NCBI GenBank assembly: GCA_046154185.1 | Contig: JBJXGE010000094.1 | Location: forward strand, 20,071 to 84,070 | Length of the DNA stretch: 64,000 bases | Direction: 5' to 3' | DNA from: JBJXGE01 sp046154185 | Lineage (GTDB): Bacteria; Planctomycetota; UBA8108; UBA1146; JAJFFE01 | Shown: positions 53,044 to 61,542 of the stretch, piece by piece | How the letters are laid out: every line of letters begins with the position of its first letter | How positions within the stretch are numbered: position 1 is the first letter of the stretch | Translations under genes and position numbers: made by a program | Notes under the pieces: model-generated | Database searches by the model: none | Told to the model about the DNA's origin: nothing | What the model saw: the letters and a program-made list of their open reading frames with translations, nothing else

Positions 53044-53700
53044 TCATTCTGTGCGCATGCGCGGCAAAAGCGCCGCCTTCTCGCTCCGCACTGCGCCGCG
53101 AAACTCGGGCACGAGCGCGACAAAGCGCGGTGGCAACGGCGCGAGATCGACGCGACTCAAGACTTGGTTGACGCGCACGCAGAAGCGCTCATCGTCGTTG
53201 TAGTCGCCGAGGAAGCGCCAAGATTTGAAACGGCCGACATGCGGCGCCAGCGTCGTGACCGCTTGTCCACTCACTGCGCTCACTATCCGCTCGAGCGCCA
53301 ACGGGTCGACGTTTTCGAGCGCGGCGTAGTACGAATCGACGAGCCCCGGCGTCTCGACCTCCAACACACCGTCGAGCAGCATCTCGATCGCAATGTGTGC
53401 GACGAAACTCGGCCGCAACTGCTCCGAGACGTCGAGCGCACCGCGAATGCGCGCCGTGAAGCGATCGCACAGCGCAAGAAACGTCGGCGCGCTGTGAAAC
53501 CAACGATCGTCTTCCAAGTGGAGCAGCATGCCGCGCGCGACCGCGCGCGTCGTTGGATCGGTGTGCGTCGTCCACTCGCGCACTTGCGCCTCGCGCAACC
53601 GCACGCCGCGCGCGACGAGTCCCAGCCAATCGGGGACCGCCGTCCCTGCGAGCAGATACGGCGTATCGAGATGTTCATAACCATGCGACAGAAAATTCAC
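53044..53700 (-). CDS. Hypothetical protein (ACP phosphodiesterase-like in pattern)
   Basis: 218 residues from the GTG at 53700, which gives the natural start VNFLSHGYEHLDTPYLLAGT. An all-helical, His-rich soluble protein: several His/Asp pairs (LHLEDDRWFHSAP) are spaced as in acyl-carrier-protein phosphodiesterase (AcpH)-like proteins, which share the start NFLxH. Metal-dependent hydrolysis is therefore possible but unproven. It lies 20 bases after the MobA-like gene and 10 before the RluA-type gene, in one operon. Confidence 0.65.
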   Translation of the reverse strand: MNFLSHGYEHLDTPYLLAGTAVPDWLGLVARGVRLREAQVREWTTHTDPTTRAVARGMLLHLEDDRWFHSAPTFLALCDRFTARIRGALDVSEQLRPSFVAHIAIEMLLDGVLEVETPGLVDSYYAALENVDPLALERIVSAVSGQAVTTLAPHVGRFKSWRFLGDYNDDERFCVRVNQVLSRVDLAPLPPRFVALVPEFRGAVRSEKAALLPRMRTE

Positions 53701-53720
53701 GCGCGCACTCCGCTGAAGAA

Positions 53721-54563
53721 TCACTCGATGACAAGGTGTTCGCCGGGCCCGATCGGAACCTCGGCGTGTTCCAGCAGCGCCGCTTCGGCGAGCGCGTAAC
53801 GATACTCGGCGACCGGCGCGCCGTCGCGGGAGAACTGCGAACGCCCGAGCTGCGAATCGATCGCCGCCAAGACCTCGCGGAGCGTCCCACACGCGACCGC
53901 CGCCTGCGCCCGCGCCGCAGCTCGTCGCGCACGGCCGGCGAACTCGATCTGCACCGGCGCCAACTCCTCGGCGCGCGCGGCCGCGTCGCGTCGCACGGTT
54001 GCCAAGTAAGTCTGCGGATCGTTGAGATTCTCGAGCGACTCGATGTCTTTCAGCTCGTCGGGGGAGACGATCCGAAAATCACCGTGCGCGATGAGGTCGT
54101 CGGCGCGCCTGTTGCCGGCGGCGATGAGCGCGGCGGCGCGCGACGCGAGCTTCGTCGCGTAAACCGCGGCGAGCGGCTGCAAGTAGCCAGCAACGAGCGG
54201 CACTACGTTTTCGCCAAAGCTCAGCAACTGCTCGACGAATCGGCGCGTCAAAAACGGCGCGTCGGTCGCCGTGACGAACGCGAACTTCGCCACCGTCGCC
54301 TCGAGCCCGTCGCGAATTCCGGCGAGCGGCCCCAGCTCCGGCTCACGATCGCGCACGGTGCGCGCGTCGAGCGGCGGGAGCGCAAGTGTCGCGGAGGCAA
54401 CGACGACTACTTCATCGACGACACCCGCGAGCACGTCGACGACTTGTTCGATCAGTGTTCGCCCACGCCAAGGCAGCAGCGCCTTGGCGCGGTGCATGCG
54501 GCTCGAGCGCCCACCGCACAAGACGACTCCCGCCGTAGCTTTCACCGCGCTCGATCTCTCCAC
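53721..54563 (-). CDS. MobA-like nucleotidyltransferase with MoaD-like C-terminal part
   Basis: 280 residues. The first 190 are a MobA-type NTP-transferase: GVVLCGGRSSRMHRAKALLP is the nucleotide-binding loop (the usual Gly after RM is a His, H24), and later segments are ELGPLAGIRDGL, FVTATDAPFL and ENLNDPQTY. MobA links GMP to molybdopterin. The last 85 residues look like a beta-grasp MoaD/ThiS domain (VQIEFAGRARRAAARAQAAV, GTLREVLAAID, PIGPGEHLVIE) but end without the Gly-Gly needed for sulfur transfer. Such a fusion is unusual. It starts 11 bases after the stop of the thioredoxin-like gene. Confidence 0.75.
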   Translation of the reverse strand: MERSSAVKATAGVVLCGGRSSRMHRAKALLPWRGRTLIEQVVDVLAGVVDEVVVVASATLALPPLDARTVRDREPELGPLAGIRDGLEATVAKFAFVTATDAPFLTRRFVEQLLSFGENVVPLVAGYLQPLAAVYATKLASRAAALIAAGNRRADDLIAHGDFRIVSPDELKDIESLENLNDPQTYLATVRRDAAARAEELAPVQIEFAGRARRAAARAQAAVACGTLREVLAAIDSQLGRSQFSRDGAPVAEYRYALAEAALLEHAEVPIGPGEHLVIE

Positions 54564-54573
54564 GACCGACGGC

Positions 54574-55179
54574 TCATTCGTGATGGTCTTCGATCACCGA
54601 CGCGTGCGTGGCGAAGCGCGTTCCGGGGTAACGACGCAGGAGTTCCACCCAACTCGCGCGCAACGCGCTCATGTCGCGCTTCCGCGCGAGAAACGCGCTG
54701 ATGCCATGCCAATAGAGCGCTTCGGGCGCGACCTCACTCTTGCCGTGGTCAGCACCGATGCCGGCGAACGTCGCCTCGGCCTCCGCGAAGCGACCCTGAT
54801 GCACATCGCTCAAGCCGACGACCAAGCGCAGCTCGGCGAGAAAACTCTGCGCCGGCAACCAACCGATAAACTTGCGGAACTCACGGCGGCGCGCATCGCT
54901 GAAGACGAACGCGGGGTTCCACGGAAACTTGTTGTTGCCCGCTGCTTCCTTGAAATCGGGGTGCTTCTCAAACACGTTGAGCTTGAAGCACACGAAGCGT
55001 TCACTGAGAAAGCGCGCGACCTGTGGATCAGGATACGTCACGGTATCCATGCGTTTGCAACCCAGTCAGCCGGGCGCGTGAAAGTAAAAGTGGAGTAATT
55101 TCTGCGACTCTTCGGCGGCTTTGAGCGCCGGCGCGAGCGTTTCATGCCACTCGATCGCTGAATTTGAACGGACTTGCAC
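54574..55179 (-). CDS. Candidate selenoprotein: thioredoxin-fold protein with UxxC
   Basis: Predicted 201 residues read from the GTG at 55179, seven bases after a perfect AGGAGG (55187-55192). Codon 38 is TGA (55066-55068), directly before Leu-Gly-Cys41, giving U38-x-x-C41 at the redox site, in LLHFYFHAPG then the TGA. The rest follows the thioredoxin-like pattern: RMDTVTYPDPQVARFLSERF, FKLNVFEKHPDF, AFVFSD and FIGWLPAQSFLAEL, with a TPR-like C-terminal tail. A gene caller that stops at TGA would start at M44 and lose the active site. A hairpin at 55031-55048 is well placed as a SECIS. If TGA is not read as selenocysteine, this is a disabled Cys homologue or a sequence error. First gene of the operon with MobA, the AcpH-like protein and RluA. 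Confidence 0.7.
55031..55048 (-). promoter_or_regulatory. Candidate bacterial SECIS hairpin
   Basis: On the minus strand GGATAC, loop CGTGAC, GTATCC form a perfect 6-bp stem. The stem starts 17 nt after the in-frame TGA and the loop starts 23 nt after it. The loop's second base is G. These values fit the general bacterial SECIS model as I recall it (stem-loop just after UGA, apical loop about 16-37 nt away, a G among the first two loop bases). The hairpin lies within the coding sequence, as bacterial SECIS elements do. Confidence 0.6.
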
Positions 55180-55395
55180 GGGTTTTCCTCCTAGGGGCCT
55201 GCGTCGCGACTCTGCATTGAGGCCTAGGAGCATATCAGAACCGAGCACGTCCGCGGCGGATGATTCGCGCTTCGACCGGGGCTGCTCGGCAGTTTGTTTT
55301 TGCACGGCCAGACGGTTGCCGAAGCGCCGAAAGATGGGTTTAACTTGTGTCGAGACAACAGCCGTCCAAACGGTAGCGAGAGGGATCGCGAGGGT

Positions 55396-56133
55396 ATGCA
55401 GTCTCTGAAGTCGGCGCGTGGGTCCGTCGCGCGAACATCGAGGAGCGACAACGCCGTGGCGCTGCGAGACAGTGATTCGCGCGCGGCCGGCGCGTCTGAC
55501 GACGCGCATCGGGAACCGCGAACGGATGCGCGTGCGGCGCTGCAAGCACTCGTCGCCCGAGCGACGCAAGGGGATGAGCAGAGTTTCGCTGACCTCCACG
55601 TTGCGATGCAGGATTTTCTTGCGCACTTTTTCCACCGCCGCGGCGGTGCGGATTCGAGCGCGGCGCGCGTCGAGGAGTTGATCCAGCAGACCTGGATCGA
55701 GTTGTGGCGTGCGCTGCAGCGTGGCGCCTACTCCGCGGAGCGCGCGGCGTTCACGACTTTCGCGTACGGCGTCGCGACGAAGATCTGGCTGCGACATCGG
55801 CGTGCGAGCGGCGCAGAGTCCGATGAACGCGCCGCGCTCAAAGAACTGGCGGACGATGTCGCGTGGCATCCGATCGCGGTGGAGGAAGACCCGAGCGCGG
55901 TTCTCGAGTTTGCCGCGCAGCTCGATGCGTTGCGCGCATGTCTGGCGAGTGCGGAGCGCGAGCATCGCTTGCTCGCGATCGAAGCCAAAATCGCCCGCGG
56001 TCTCTTGAGCGGGGTCACGGAGCGCGAACTCGCCCGCGAACTCGGTGTCGCGCCGAGCACGATTCACGCGCGGAAGCAAAGCTTGCTCGCGAAACTGCGC
56101 CGGTGTCTAGCGAGCAAAGGCCATGAAGGTTGA
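55396..56133 (+). CDS. RNA polymerase sigma factor, ECF type
   Basis: 245 residues from the ATG at 55396 (an earlier ATG at 55294 adds a non-conserved tail). Sigma region 2 is seen at ARATQGDEQSFADLHVAMQD and ARVEELIQQTWIELWRALQR, followed by FTTFAYGVATKIWLRHRR. Region 4 is EAKIARGLLSGVTERELARE with the helix LGVAPSTIHARKQSLLAKLR. It is divergent from the thioredoxin-like gene and its stop overlaps the next gene by 11 bases. The promoter set it controls is unknown. Confidence 0.85.
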   Translation: MQSLKSARGSVARTSRSDNAVALRDSDSRAAGASDDAHREPRTDARAALQALVARATQGDEQSFADLHVAMQDFLAHFFHRRGGADSSAARVEELIQQTWIELWRALQRGAYSAERAAFTTFAYGVATKIWLRHRRASGAESDERAALKELADDVAWHPIAVEEDPSAVLEFAAQLDALRACLASAEREHRLLAIEAKIARGLLSGVTERELARELGVAPSTIHARKQSLLAKLRRCLASKGHEG

Positions 56134-56950
56134 ACCTCAGGAACGCGCCGGAAAGGGCAGAGTCGAAGTCATGAAACGCCACGACGAAATCGCCGCGCTC
56201 CTGCGTTGCTTGGGCGAACTCGATGAGTTGGAGGGTCGGGTCAGCGTGACGGGTGGCGCCAAGCCGCCGCGGCGCGAAGGCGGTCCGCGCCGCTCGCAAC
56301 CGCTCGGCGTGGTGGCGCGCGTGCATCATGGCGGTGCGGCCGACCCGCTGGATCTCGGTTCGCGCCATCGTCGTCTCGAGTATCGCTGGGCGTCGATCGC
56401 GGCGGCGGCGCTGCTCTCGGCGTCCGTCCTCTGGTTTTGCACGCGCGGCGTTGTCCGCCCGCAGCCGCAAGTCGCGACGATCGCGCAGGCGGCGCCCGCG
56501 CTCAAGATCCAACATGTCTCGAGCGTCGCCGGCCAAGCCGGGCTGCGCACCGAGATTTTCGAGCTGACAGCCACCGAGGATTGTGACGTCTTCGTGTTAT
56601 TGCGTGGCTGGGATTCCGGTTGCCAGTGTCTTCACTGGCAGCTTCCGGATGCGCAGAGCGTCGCCAGCAAGGATTTGCTCATGCGCACACTCGTCCGCAA
56701 CGAGACGGCGCAATTCGAAATCGATGTTTCGGGCGACCCGCCGATCGAGCAACTGCTCGTCGCGGTCTCCATTCCGCGTTCCGCGGACGGACGGCTGGAC
56801 CGTTGCCAGCTCGTAGAGACGATCCAATGCCTCGACGCCGTCGATCCGGCAAGTCAGTGGCTCGTCGACATTCCTCGCCATCTCTCCAGTGTTCCTGCCT
56901 GTTTGCCCGGCGGGCTGGAATGGGCGTGCCAAAGTTTTGTCGCGCACTGA
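56123..56950 (+). CDS. Membrane-anchored partner of sigma factor (possible anti-sigma)
   Basis: 275 residues overlapping the sigma gene by 11 bases. Residues 1-85 are charged and helical, likely cytoplasmic; a membrane segment lies at about 90-108 (ASIAAAALLSASVLWFCTRG); the rest is a periplasmic domain with several Cys (C-x-C in GCQCLHWQ). This layout, a cytoplasmic helical part, one span and a sensor domain next to an ECF gene, is that of an anti-sigma factor. I do not see the zinc-binding HxxxCxxC motif of common anti-sigma factors, so the role stays inferred. Confidence 0.6.
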   Translation: MKVEPQERAGKGRVEVMKRHDEIAALLRCLGELDELEGRVSVTGGAKPPRREGGPRRSQPLGVVARVHHGGAADPLDLGSRHRRLEYRWASIAAAALLSASVLWFCTRGVVRPQPQVATIAQAAPALKIQHVSSVAGQAGLRTEIFELTATEDCDVFVLLRGWDSGCQCLHWQLPDAQSVASKDLLMRTLVRNETAQFEIDVSGDPPIEQLLVAVSIPRSADGRLDRCQLVETIQCLDAVDPASQWLVDIPRHLSSVPACLPGGLEWACQSFVAH

Positions 56951-57064
56951 ACCGCGTCGACGATGGCCACGGAACGAAGTGAACGTGGGCGGAACACGCT
57001 ATACTCTCGCGCTCTAAAACGGCCCGGTCGATGAGTTGGAGTTGCGAGAGAGGAGTGTCCCGAC

Positions 57065-57703
57065 GTGCATCCCGATGAGTTTGTAGCGCGCATGCGCACC
57101 GAGCGCGCGTCGGCGATTTTGCGGACGAGCGACGCGAGCGTCGTCGAGCCCGCGATGGAGGCGGCGATTCGCGGCGGCTTCCGTGTCGTCGAGTTCACGC
57201 TCAACACGCCAGGCGCGTTGAGTCACATCGAGCGTTATGCGCGACGATCCGATCTCGTTGTTGGCGCCGGCACAGTCCTGACGCGCGCGGATGCCGACAA
57301 CGCCGTGGCGGCCGGCGCACAGTATTTGGTTTCACCCGTCGTCGACCCCGAGATCATAGCGCGCGCGCGCGAACTCGGCGTGTGCCACATGCCGGGCACG
57401 CAAACACCGACCGAGATGCTCGTCGCGCATCGTGCTGGCGCGCCGATTCAAAAACTCTTCCCGCTGCCCGCGACCGGCGCCGATTACATCCGAGCGTGCC
57501 TCGGCCCGATGCCGTTCCTGCGCATTTTTCCAACCAGCGGCGTCGACGAGCAAAACGCGCAAGCGCTGCTCGAAGCCGGCGCGTGGGCCGTCGGCTACGT
57601 GACGGCGCTTTTTCCGCGGGAGGAATTGCAAGCGCGGCGGTTCGACAACATCGAGGCGCGAGCGCGGCGACTACTTGCCGCCGCGCGCGCCGCACGTTTG
57701 TGA
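57065..57703 (+). CDS. eda: KDPG/KHG aldolase
   Basis: 212 residues, the normal length. It splits 2-keto-3-deoxy-6-phosphogluconate into pyruvate and glyceraldehyde 3-phosphate (Entner-Doudoroff pathway). The Schiff-base lysine is K130 in PIQKLFPLPA, the acid/base Glu is E43 in VEFTLNTPGAL, and the phosphate site follows in RIFPTSGVDEQNA. VVGAGTVLT and CHMPGTQTPTE are further hallmarks. The GTG/ATG choice: an ATG exists only within the gene; the GTG at 57065 gives the natural start. It is a single gene between the sigma operon and the convergent YcaQ gene. Confidence 0.93.
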   Translation: MHPDEFVARMRTERASAILRTSDASVVEPAMEAAIRGGFRVVEFTLNTPGALSHIERYARRSDLVVGAGTVLTRADADNAVAAGAQYLVSPVVDPEIIARARELGVCHMPGTQTPTEMLVAHRAGAPIQKLFPLPATGADYIRACLGPMPFLRIFPTSGVDEQNAQALLEAGAWAVGYVTALFPREELQARRFDNIEARARRLLAAARAARL

Positions 57704-57714
57704 TCCTCGCCGAA

Positions 57715-58920
57715 TCAGCGTGAAACCTTCAATTGCACTGCGTCGGCGTAACGCGCGAGCGCGCGGTGGAGCGCCGAGCGATCGCTCTTTGTTTCGCGTT
57801 CGAGATGCGCGGCGCGCACTTCGAGCTGACCCGCTTTGCGATGCGCTTTGAGATCGACGCGGCCGATGAGTCGCTCGCCGGCAAGTACGGGCAGACAGTA
57901 ATAGCCATACGTGCGCTTCGCTGCCGGCGTGTAGATTTCAATGCGCTGCCGAAACCCAAAGAGTCGCTCGACGCGCGCGCGATCCCACAAGAGCGGATCG
58001 AAGGGGGAGAGCAACACCGGTCGACGCGCGCGCGTTGCGGATCGTTCGCGCTCGAGTTCGAGTGCGCGTTCGTAGTGCGCGGGTCGAATCCAACCTGTCT
58101 GCGGTTTTTCGGTCGCGCCTTCGCGGCGCGTCGAGTCTACGAGCTGGCATGCGACAATGTCGCCGCGCTCGACGAGCAGTGCGAGCGCAGCGGCGATGTC
58201 GGCGCGACAACGCCGGAGGCGCCAAGTCGCCGCGAGCGTACTCGTGGTTGCGAAACCGTGTCCGTCGAGCGCGAGCAGGAACAGTTGCGCGATCGCTTCG
58301 ACGCGCGGCACGTCGCGCGTGCGCGCGGCTACGGGAATGACGCGTTCGGCGAGATCGTACGATCGTTGAAAGTTGCGGCGCTCCCGAATTGCCAAGTCGC
58401 CTGCGGACCAAAGCGCCGCGATGACCTTGCGCGCCGCGCCGAGATTCCACCAACCGGTCGCACGCTGACCTTCGAGATCGAGCGAGCGCACGGGCCCGTG
58501 GTCGAGCACGCGCTTGAGCAGGTCCTTTGCGTGACGCTTGTGGGCGCGCAACACTTCGCCCCACCACGGGTGTCGCCGAAATTCTTCGCGGCGAAATCCA
58601 AACACCGGATAGAGCTCGATCGGCATCCAACTCGCTTCGTGACCCCAATACTCGAAGAGCGGTTCGCCCGGCTGTAGCAGAGTTTCTGCGAGACCTGGAT
58701 CGAGCCCATCGGTGCGCGAGTGCAAGACGATTGCGTGGCTCCGGGCGCCCGCGACGCTAACGGTGTCGAGCTGCAGGTACCCGAAACGACGAATGGTGGC
58801 GTGCGCGGCGGCGCGCGGCGACGTGGGCGCGCCGCGGTCCGAATCCTCGTCGAGCCCCGCGCGTGCAAGAGCGAGCCGACGCGCGGCCGGGATCGTGATG
58901 CAGATGCGAGGCGCGATCAT
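57715..58920 (-). CDS. YcaQ-type DNA glycosylase (HTH_42 family)
   Basis: 401 residues from the ATG at 58920; a longer frame to 58950 adds ten residues. It belongs to the winged-helix HTH_42 family of YcaQ/AlkX, which unhooks interstrand crosslinks and alkylated bases. The QxD catalytic motif is Q50 and D52 in GYLQLDTVSVAGARSHAIVL. Other hallmarks are LFEYWGHEASWMP, the Arg-rich winged helix, and the late LLSPFDPLLWDRARVERLFG, YYCLPVLAGERLIGRVDLK. It converges on the aldolase gene after 11 bases. No signal peptide. Confidence 0.9.
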   Translation of the reverse strand: MIAPRICITIPAARRLALARAGLDEDSDRGAPTSPRAAAHATIRRFGYLQLDTVSVAGARSHAIVLHSRTDGLDPGLAETLLQPGEPLFEYWGHEASWMPIELYPVFGFRREEFRRHPWWGEVLRAHKRHAKDLLKRVLDHGPVRSLDLEGQRATGWWNLGAARKVIAALWSAGDLAIRERRNFQRSYDLAERVIPVAARTRDVPRVEAIAQLFLLALDGHGFATTSTLAATWRLRRCRADIAAALALLVERGDIVACQLVDSTRREGATEKPQTGWIRPAHYERALELERERSATRARRPVLLSPFDPLLWDRARVERLFGFRQRIEIYTPAAKRTYGYYCLPVLAGERLIGRVDLKAHRKAGQLEVRAAHLERETKSDRSALHRALARYADAVQLKVSR

Positions 58921-59186
58921 CGAGTTTCGAGATTCCTCTGAGAGGTCCAAGCGGGCAGCAAGAAAGAAATTATTCGCAAAGTGGTGTCGCCGAGAATCAG
59001 CAGAATTTCTCTAGCCGGCGCGACAATGGTGCTTTCCAAAGCGAGCAGAAACGAGCAAGCATCAGCGTGCTGATGCGCGGCGCAGCATATCGTTGACAGT
59101 CCCCACCAACAACCAGACACTTCGTCGTTAGGTCGTCGAAATTCGGGATCTGCGAACTTCATTGTTGTTTCGTGTTTCACCCTGCA

Positions 59187-59696
59187 ATGGCGGACGCCAA
59201 ACGCAAACAGGCGGAGTCGATCGTGCTCAGATTAGTTTCTTACGCGTGTCTCATGGCAACAGTCGTGCTCCTTGGTCTGGCATTGAATCGAATTGCCTTG
59301 GCCTACGAGCAGTGTCATTGGGAGGGCGGTTCAGCCGGACCGCTCCAACTTCAGCTCACGGGAGGTTGCTGGGCGCCAGGAATGAGTGATCCGATAAGCG
59401 TATCTTTTAGCACGTCGCCGGGACCATTGTGCGGCTGCGAAGTCGACATCGAATCCGGGAACCGAACTCTCACTGGAGCGGGCTCGACATTCACACTGAC
59501 GGCGTGTAGTGCGCCGCCGATTCTAGTGACCGTGCCAGCCGGGAGCAGCGGGGTCACATTTTATATTCCGATGCAGACGGTAGAAACGGGCTGTCCAAGC
59601 ACTTGCTGTGTGACCGCGATCGTGAACTGCGCAGCGAACAACCAAGCGGATGGGGCTTCGCGCCTGTGCCGCGACTGCGCGACGGATTGCGAGTAG
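59187..59696 (+). CDS. Secreted or anchored Cys-rich hypothetical protein
   Basis: 169 residues from the ATG at 59187 (a GTG at 59172 is possible). One N-terminal membrane segment or signal (about 14-40) is followed by a beta-rich domain holding about twelve Cys, many in pairs or near pairs (CGCEVD, CPSTCCVTAIVNCA, CRDCATDC), which suggests a disulfide-bonded extracellular domain. I do not recognise a family. There is no clear ribosome-binding site, and the following 231 bp hold a structured repeat. Confidence 0.5.
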   Translation: MADAKRKQAESIVLRLVSYACLMATVVLLGLALNRIALAYEQCHWEGGSAGPLQLQLTGGCWAPGMSDPISVSFSTSPGPLCGCEVDIESGNRTLTGAGSTFTLTACSAPPILVTVPAGSSGVTFYIPMQTVETGCPSTCCVTAIVNCAANNQADGASRLCRDCATDCE

Positions 59697-59767
59697 GGGA
59701 ACCGAAGCGTCCTGTGCGCGCGAGTCTTCGAGAGCGCGCACGCCGATTGCATTTCGACTTCCGAATC

Positions 59768-59884
59768 TGAGAGGGCCTGAAAGGCCCGACGGAACAAAGC
59801 CCAGGGTTGGCCGGCCCTGCGGCCTACCCTGGGTTTCCGGCCTGCAGGGCCGGCGGAGTTGCCCTGCGTTTCGAGGGCTGACGG
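59768..59884 (+). repeat. Structured dispersed repeat, copy B
   Basis: Plus-strand copy of the repeat at 24589-24720. Hairpins: GGGCC-TGAAA-GGCCC; an outer stem CCCAGGG/CCCTGGG enclosing GGCCG/CGGCC; and CCGGCC-TGCAG-GGCCGG. Compared with copy A, the outer stem has changed on both sides and still pairs. It ends in TTTCGAG like copy A and lies in an intergenic gap upstream of the gene at 59928. Confidence 0.75.
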
Positions 59885-59927
59885 AATCCGCAATCGCAAA
59901 CTACCGTTACTTCCGCGAGAGGCAGTC

Positions 59928-60737
59928 GTGAAGCTACTGAAGGACGCTGGTCTAAGTTTGGTTTGCGTGATCGTGCTTGGCGTGGCGGTCGTACTTTGGA
60001 ATAGCTCGCGTTTGACAGTCGAGAAGCTCGCGACTCAGCGCGACGAGCTCAAGCAGGTGATTCAAACGCTGCGGCGTGATTTTGAGTCGTCACGCGCTGT
60101 GGTGCTGGGGCTCGATGCTCGAATCGAATCTCTTCAGGCTTCGTGCCGCGCGCTCCGCGAGCAATTCGAGGAGTTGGCCCGGCAGCGCGCGAGTACGCAG
60201 TCGAGTTCGGAGTCGAGCGGCATCCCGGACGACAAATCGGCGCTCGCTACAGTGCCGGCGGTTGAGGCCGTGTTGGGGCAAGTGCCGGACTACCTGTCGT
60301 TCGAAGACCTAGATGACCAAGAACAAGCTGCGCTGCGCGCGAGTCGCACGGCGCTCTTCCGGCGGACCGCGAGCGGCAGCGTCTCGATATTCAATTGCGA
60401 TAACACGAAGTTCAAGCCCACGCCCGAGCAACGCGATGCCGCGATCGAACTCGCCAACGTCATGAATGAGCTGGTCGACTCCGAGTGGCTGTTCGCGCTC
60501 GAAGAGTTCGAGAAGCGAGATCCGAATACTTTCTGCTGGGTGGACGCCCCGGAAGCCGAAGAATTTAACAAGCAGGTCCCACCGCCCGTATTGGTCGAGC
60601 TCCACGACAAGCGCGCCCTCGTGAATACGAGTGCGTGGCACAGCTCGGGCGCGATCGGCGAACTAAAAGAGCGGCGCAAACAGTTGTCGGCCGACCACCG
60701 TTTGCCGTGTATGTTCTGGGTCGTGACGGTCGAGTAA
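59928..60737 (+). CDS. Single-span membrane protein with coiled coil
   Basis: 269 residues from the GTG at 59928, preceded by GAGAGG at about five bases. One membrane segment (about 7-27) is followed by a coiled coil (about 28-92, SRLTVEKLATQRDELKQVIQ) and then a mixed soluble domain with a Trp-rich end. The layout suggests an anchored protein with a periplasmic domain. I do not recognise a family. The repeat copy B lies directly upstream. Confidence 0.6.
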   Translation: MKLLKDAGLSLVCVIVLGVAVVLWNSSRLTVEKLATQRDELKQVIQTLRRDFESSRAVVLGLDARIESLQASCRALREQFEELARQRASTQSSSESSGIPDDKSALATVPAVEAVLGQVPDYLSFEDLDDQEQAALRASRTALFRRTASGSVSIFNCDNTKFKPTPEQRDAAIELANVMNELVDSEWLFALEEFEKRDPNTFCWVDAPEAEEFNKQVPPPVLVELHDKRALVNTSAWHSSGAIGELKERRKQLSADHRLPCMFWVVTVE

Positions 60738-60897
60738 CCCGACGCTGGCCGCATCGCTCCGAAAACCGTATCTTCCAGAGCGGCGAGCAACCCTCGAGCA
60801 CGATTCCGCGGCGGCGTCCGTCGCAGCAATCGCGCAGCGGCCGGTCGCCAAAGCGTTGTTGTGCTCCGAAGTTTATCCGTAGGGGAGGGACTGAGTC

Positions 60898-61542
60898 GTG
60901 GACGCTCCTCTCGAGCCCGCGAAATTGCCGCCGGAGTTCATGCGCTGGATCCGCAGCGCATCTTCAAACGATCCTCAGCCCACATCTTTTCGCGCCGCGA
61001 TGACGAGACGACTTCGTCAGGCCGGTCTCAAAGGCGAGTGGGCGCAAGTCCTCTGCATGACCGGCGCGCTCGATATCACAGGACAGCACGGGGGACAGTT
61101 CACCGTGACGCCGACCGATGTCGCGCGCATGCGTGTGGGTTTCTTGGAGTCGAAGTATGGCAAACACTTCGTTTGGCGCCTTTGGTTCACGACCGAGACG
61201 GTGGCGCCGATGGACCTATCGCCGATCCGGCGCCCGGGACCCGAGTACGGCGCCACGGTGCGGGCCTTTGCGCAGATCCTCGCCGACGTGGGCGCGCTCG
61301 ATCGCATACAGTCCGGTGTCTCCAGATTCTCTGCGCTATTTTTTCCGGTTCTCTTCGGCGGACTTCTTCTCGCCGCGTGTGCGGTTTTCATTTTCTTCCG
61401 CGGCAACGAGTCGGCCTGGGGCTTGCTCGCTACCGCTGTCCCGTTCGGATTCTTGTTCAGTTACTCCACCTACCGAACGGCCACCCGCCACTGGCCGTGC
61501 CGCATCGCGCGTCTCGAGGAGTTGGACCGGCAATTGACGTGA
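60898..61542 (+). CDS. Membrane protein of unknown function
   Basis: 214 residues from the GTG at 60898, with GGGGAGGGA about seven bases upstream. Residues 1-140 are soluble and mixed alpha/beta; two membrane segments follow (about 145-170 and 175-195), with a short basic tail. Probably a membrane-attached protein with a cytoplasmic N-terminal domain. I do not recognise a family. It lies 160 bases after the coiled-coil protein on the same strand. Confidence 0.6.
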   Translation: MDAPLEPAKLPPEFMRWIRSASSNDPQPTSFRAAMTRRLRQAGLKGEWAQVLCMTGALDITGQHGGQFTVTPTDVARMRVGFLESKYGKHFVWRLWFTTETVAPMDLSPIRRPGPEYGATVRAFAQILADVGALDRIQSGVSRFSALFFPVLFGGLLLAACAVFIFFRGNESAWGLLATAVPFGFLFSYSTYRTATRHWPCRIARLEELDRQLT

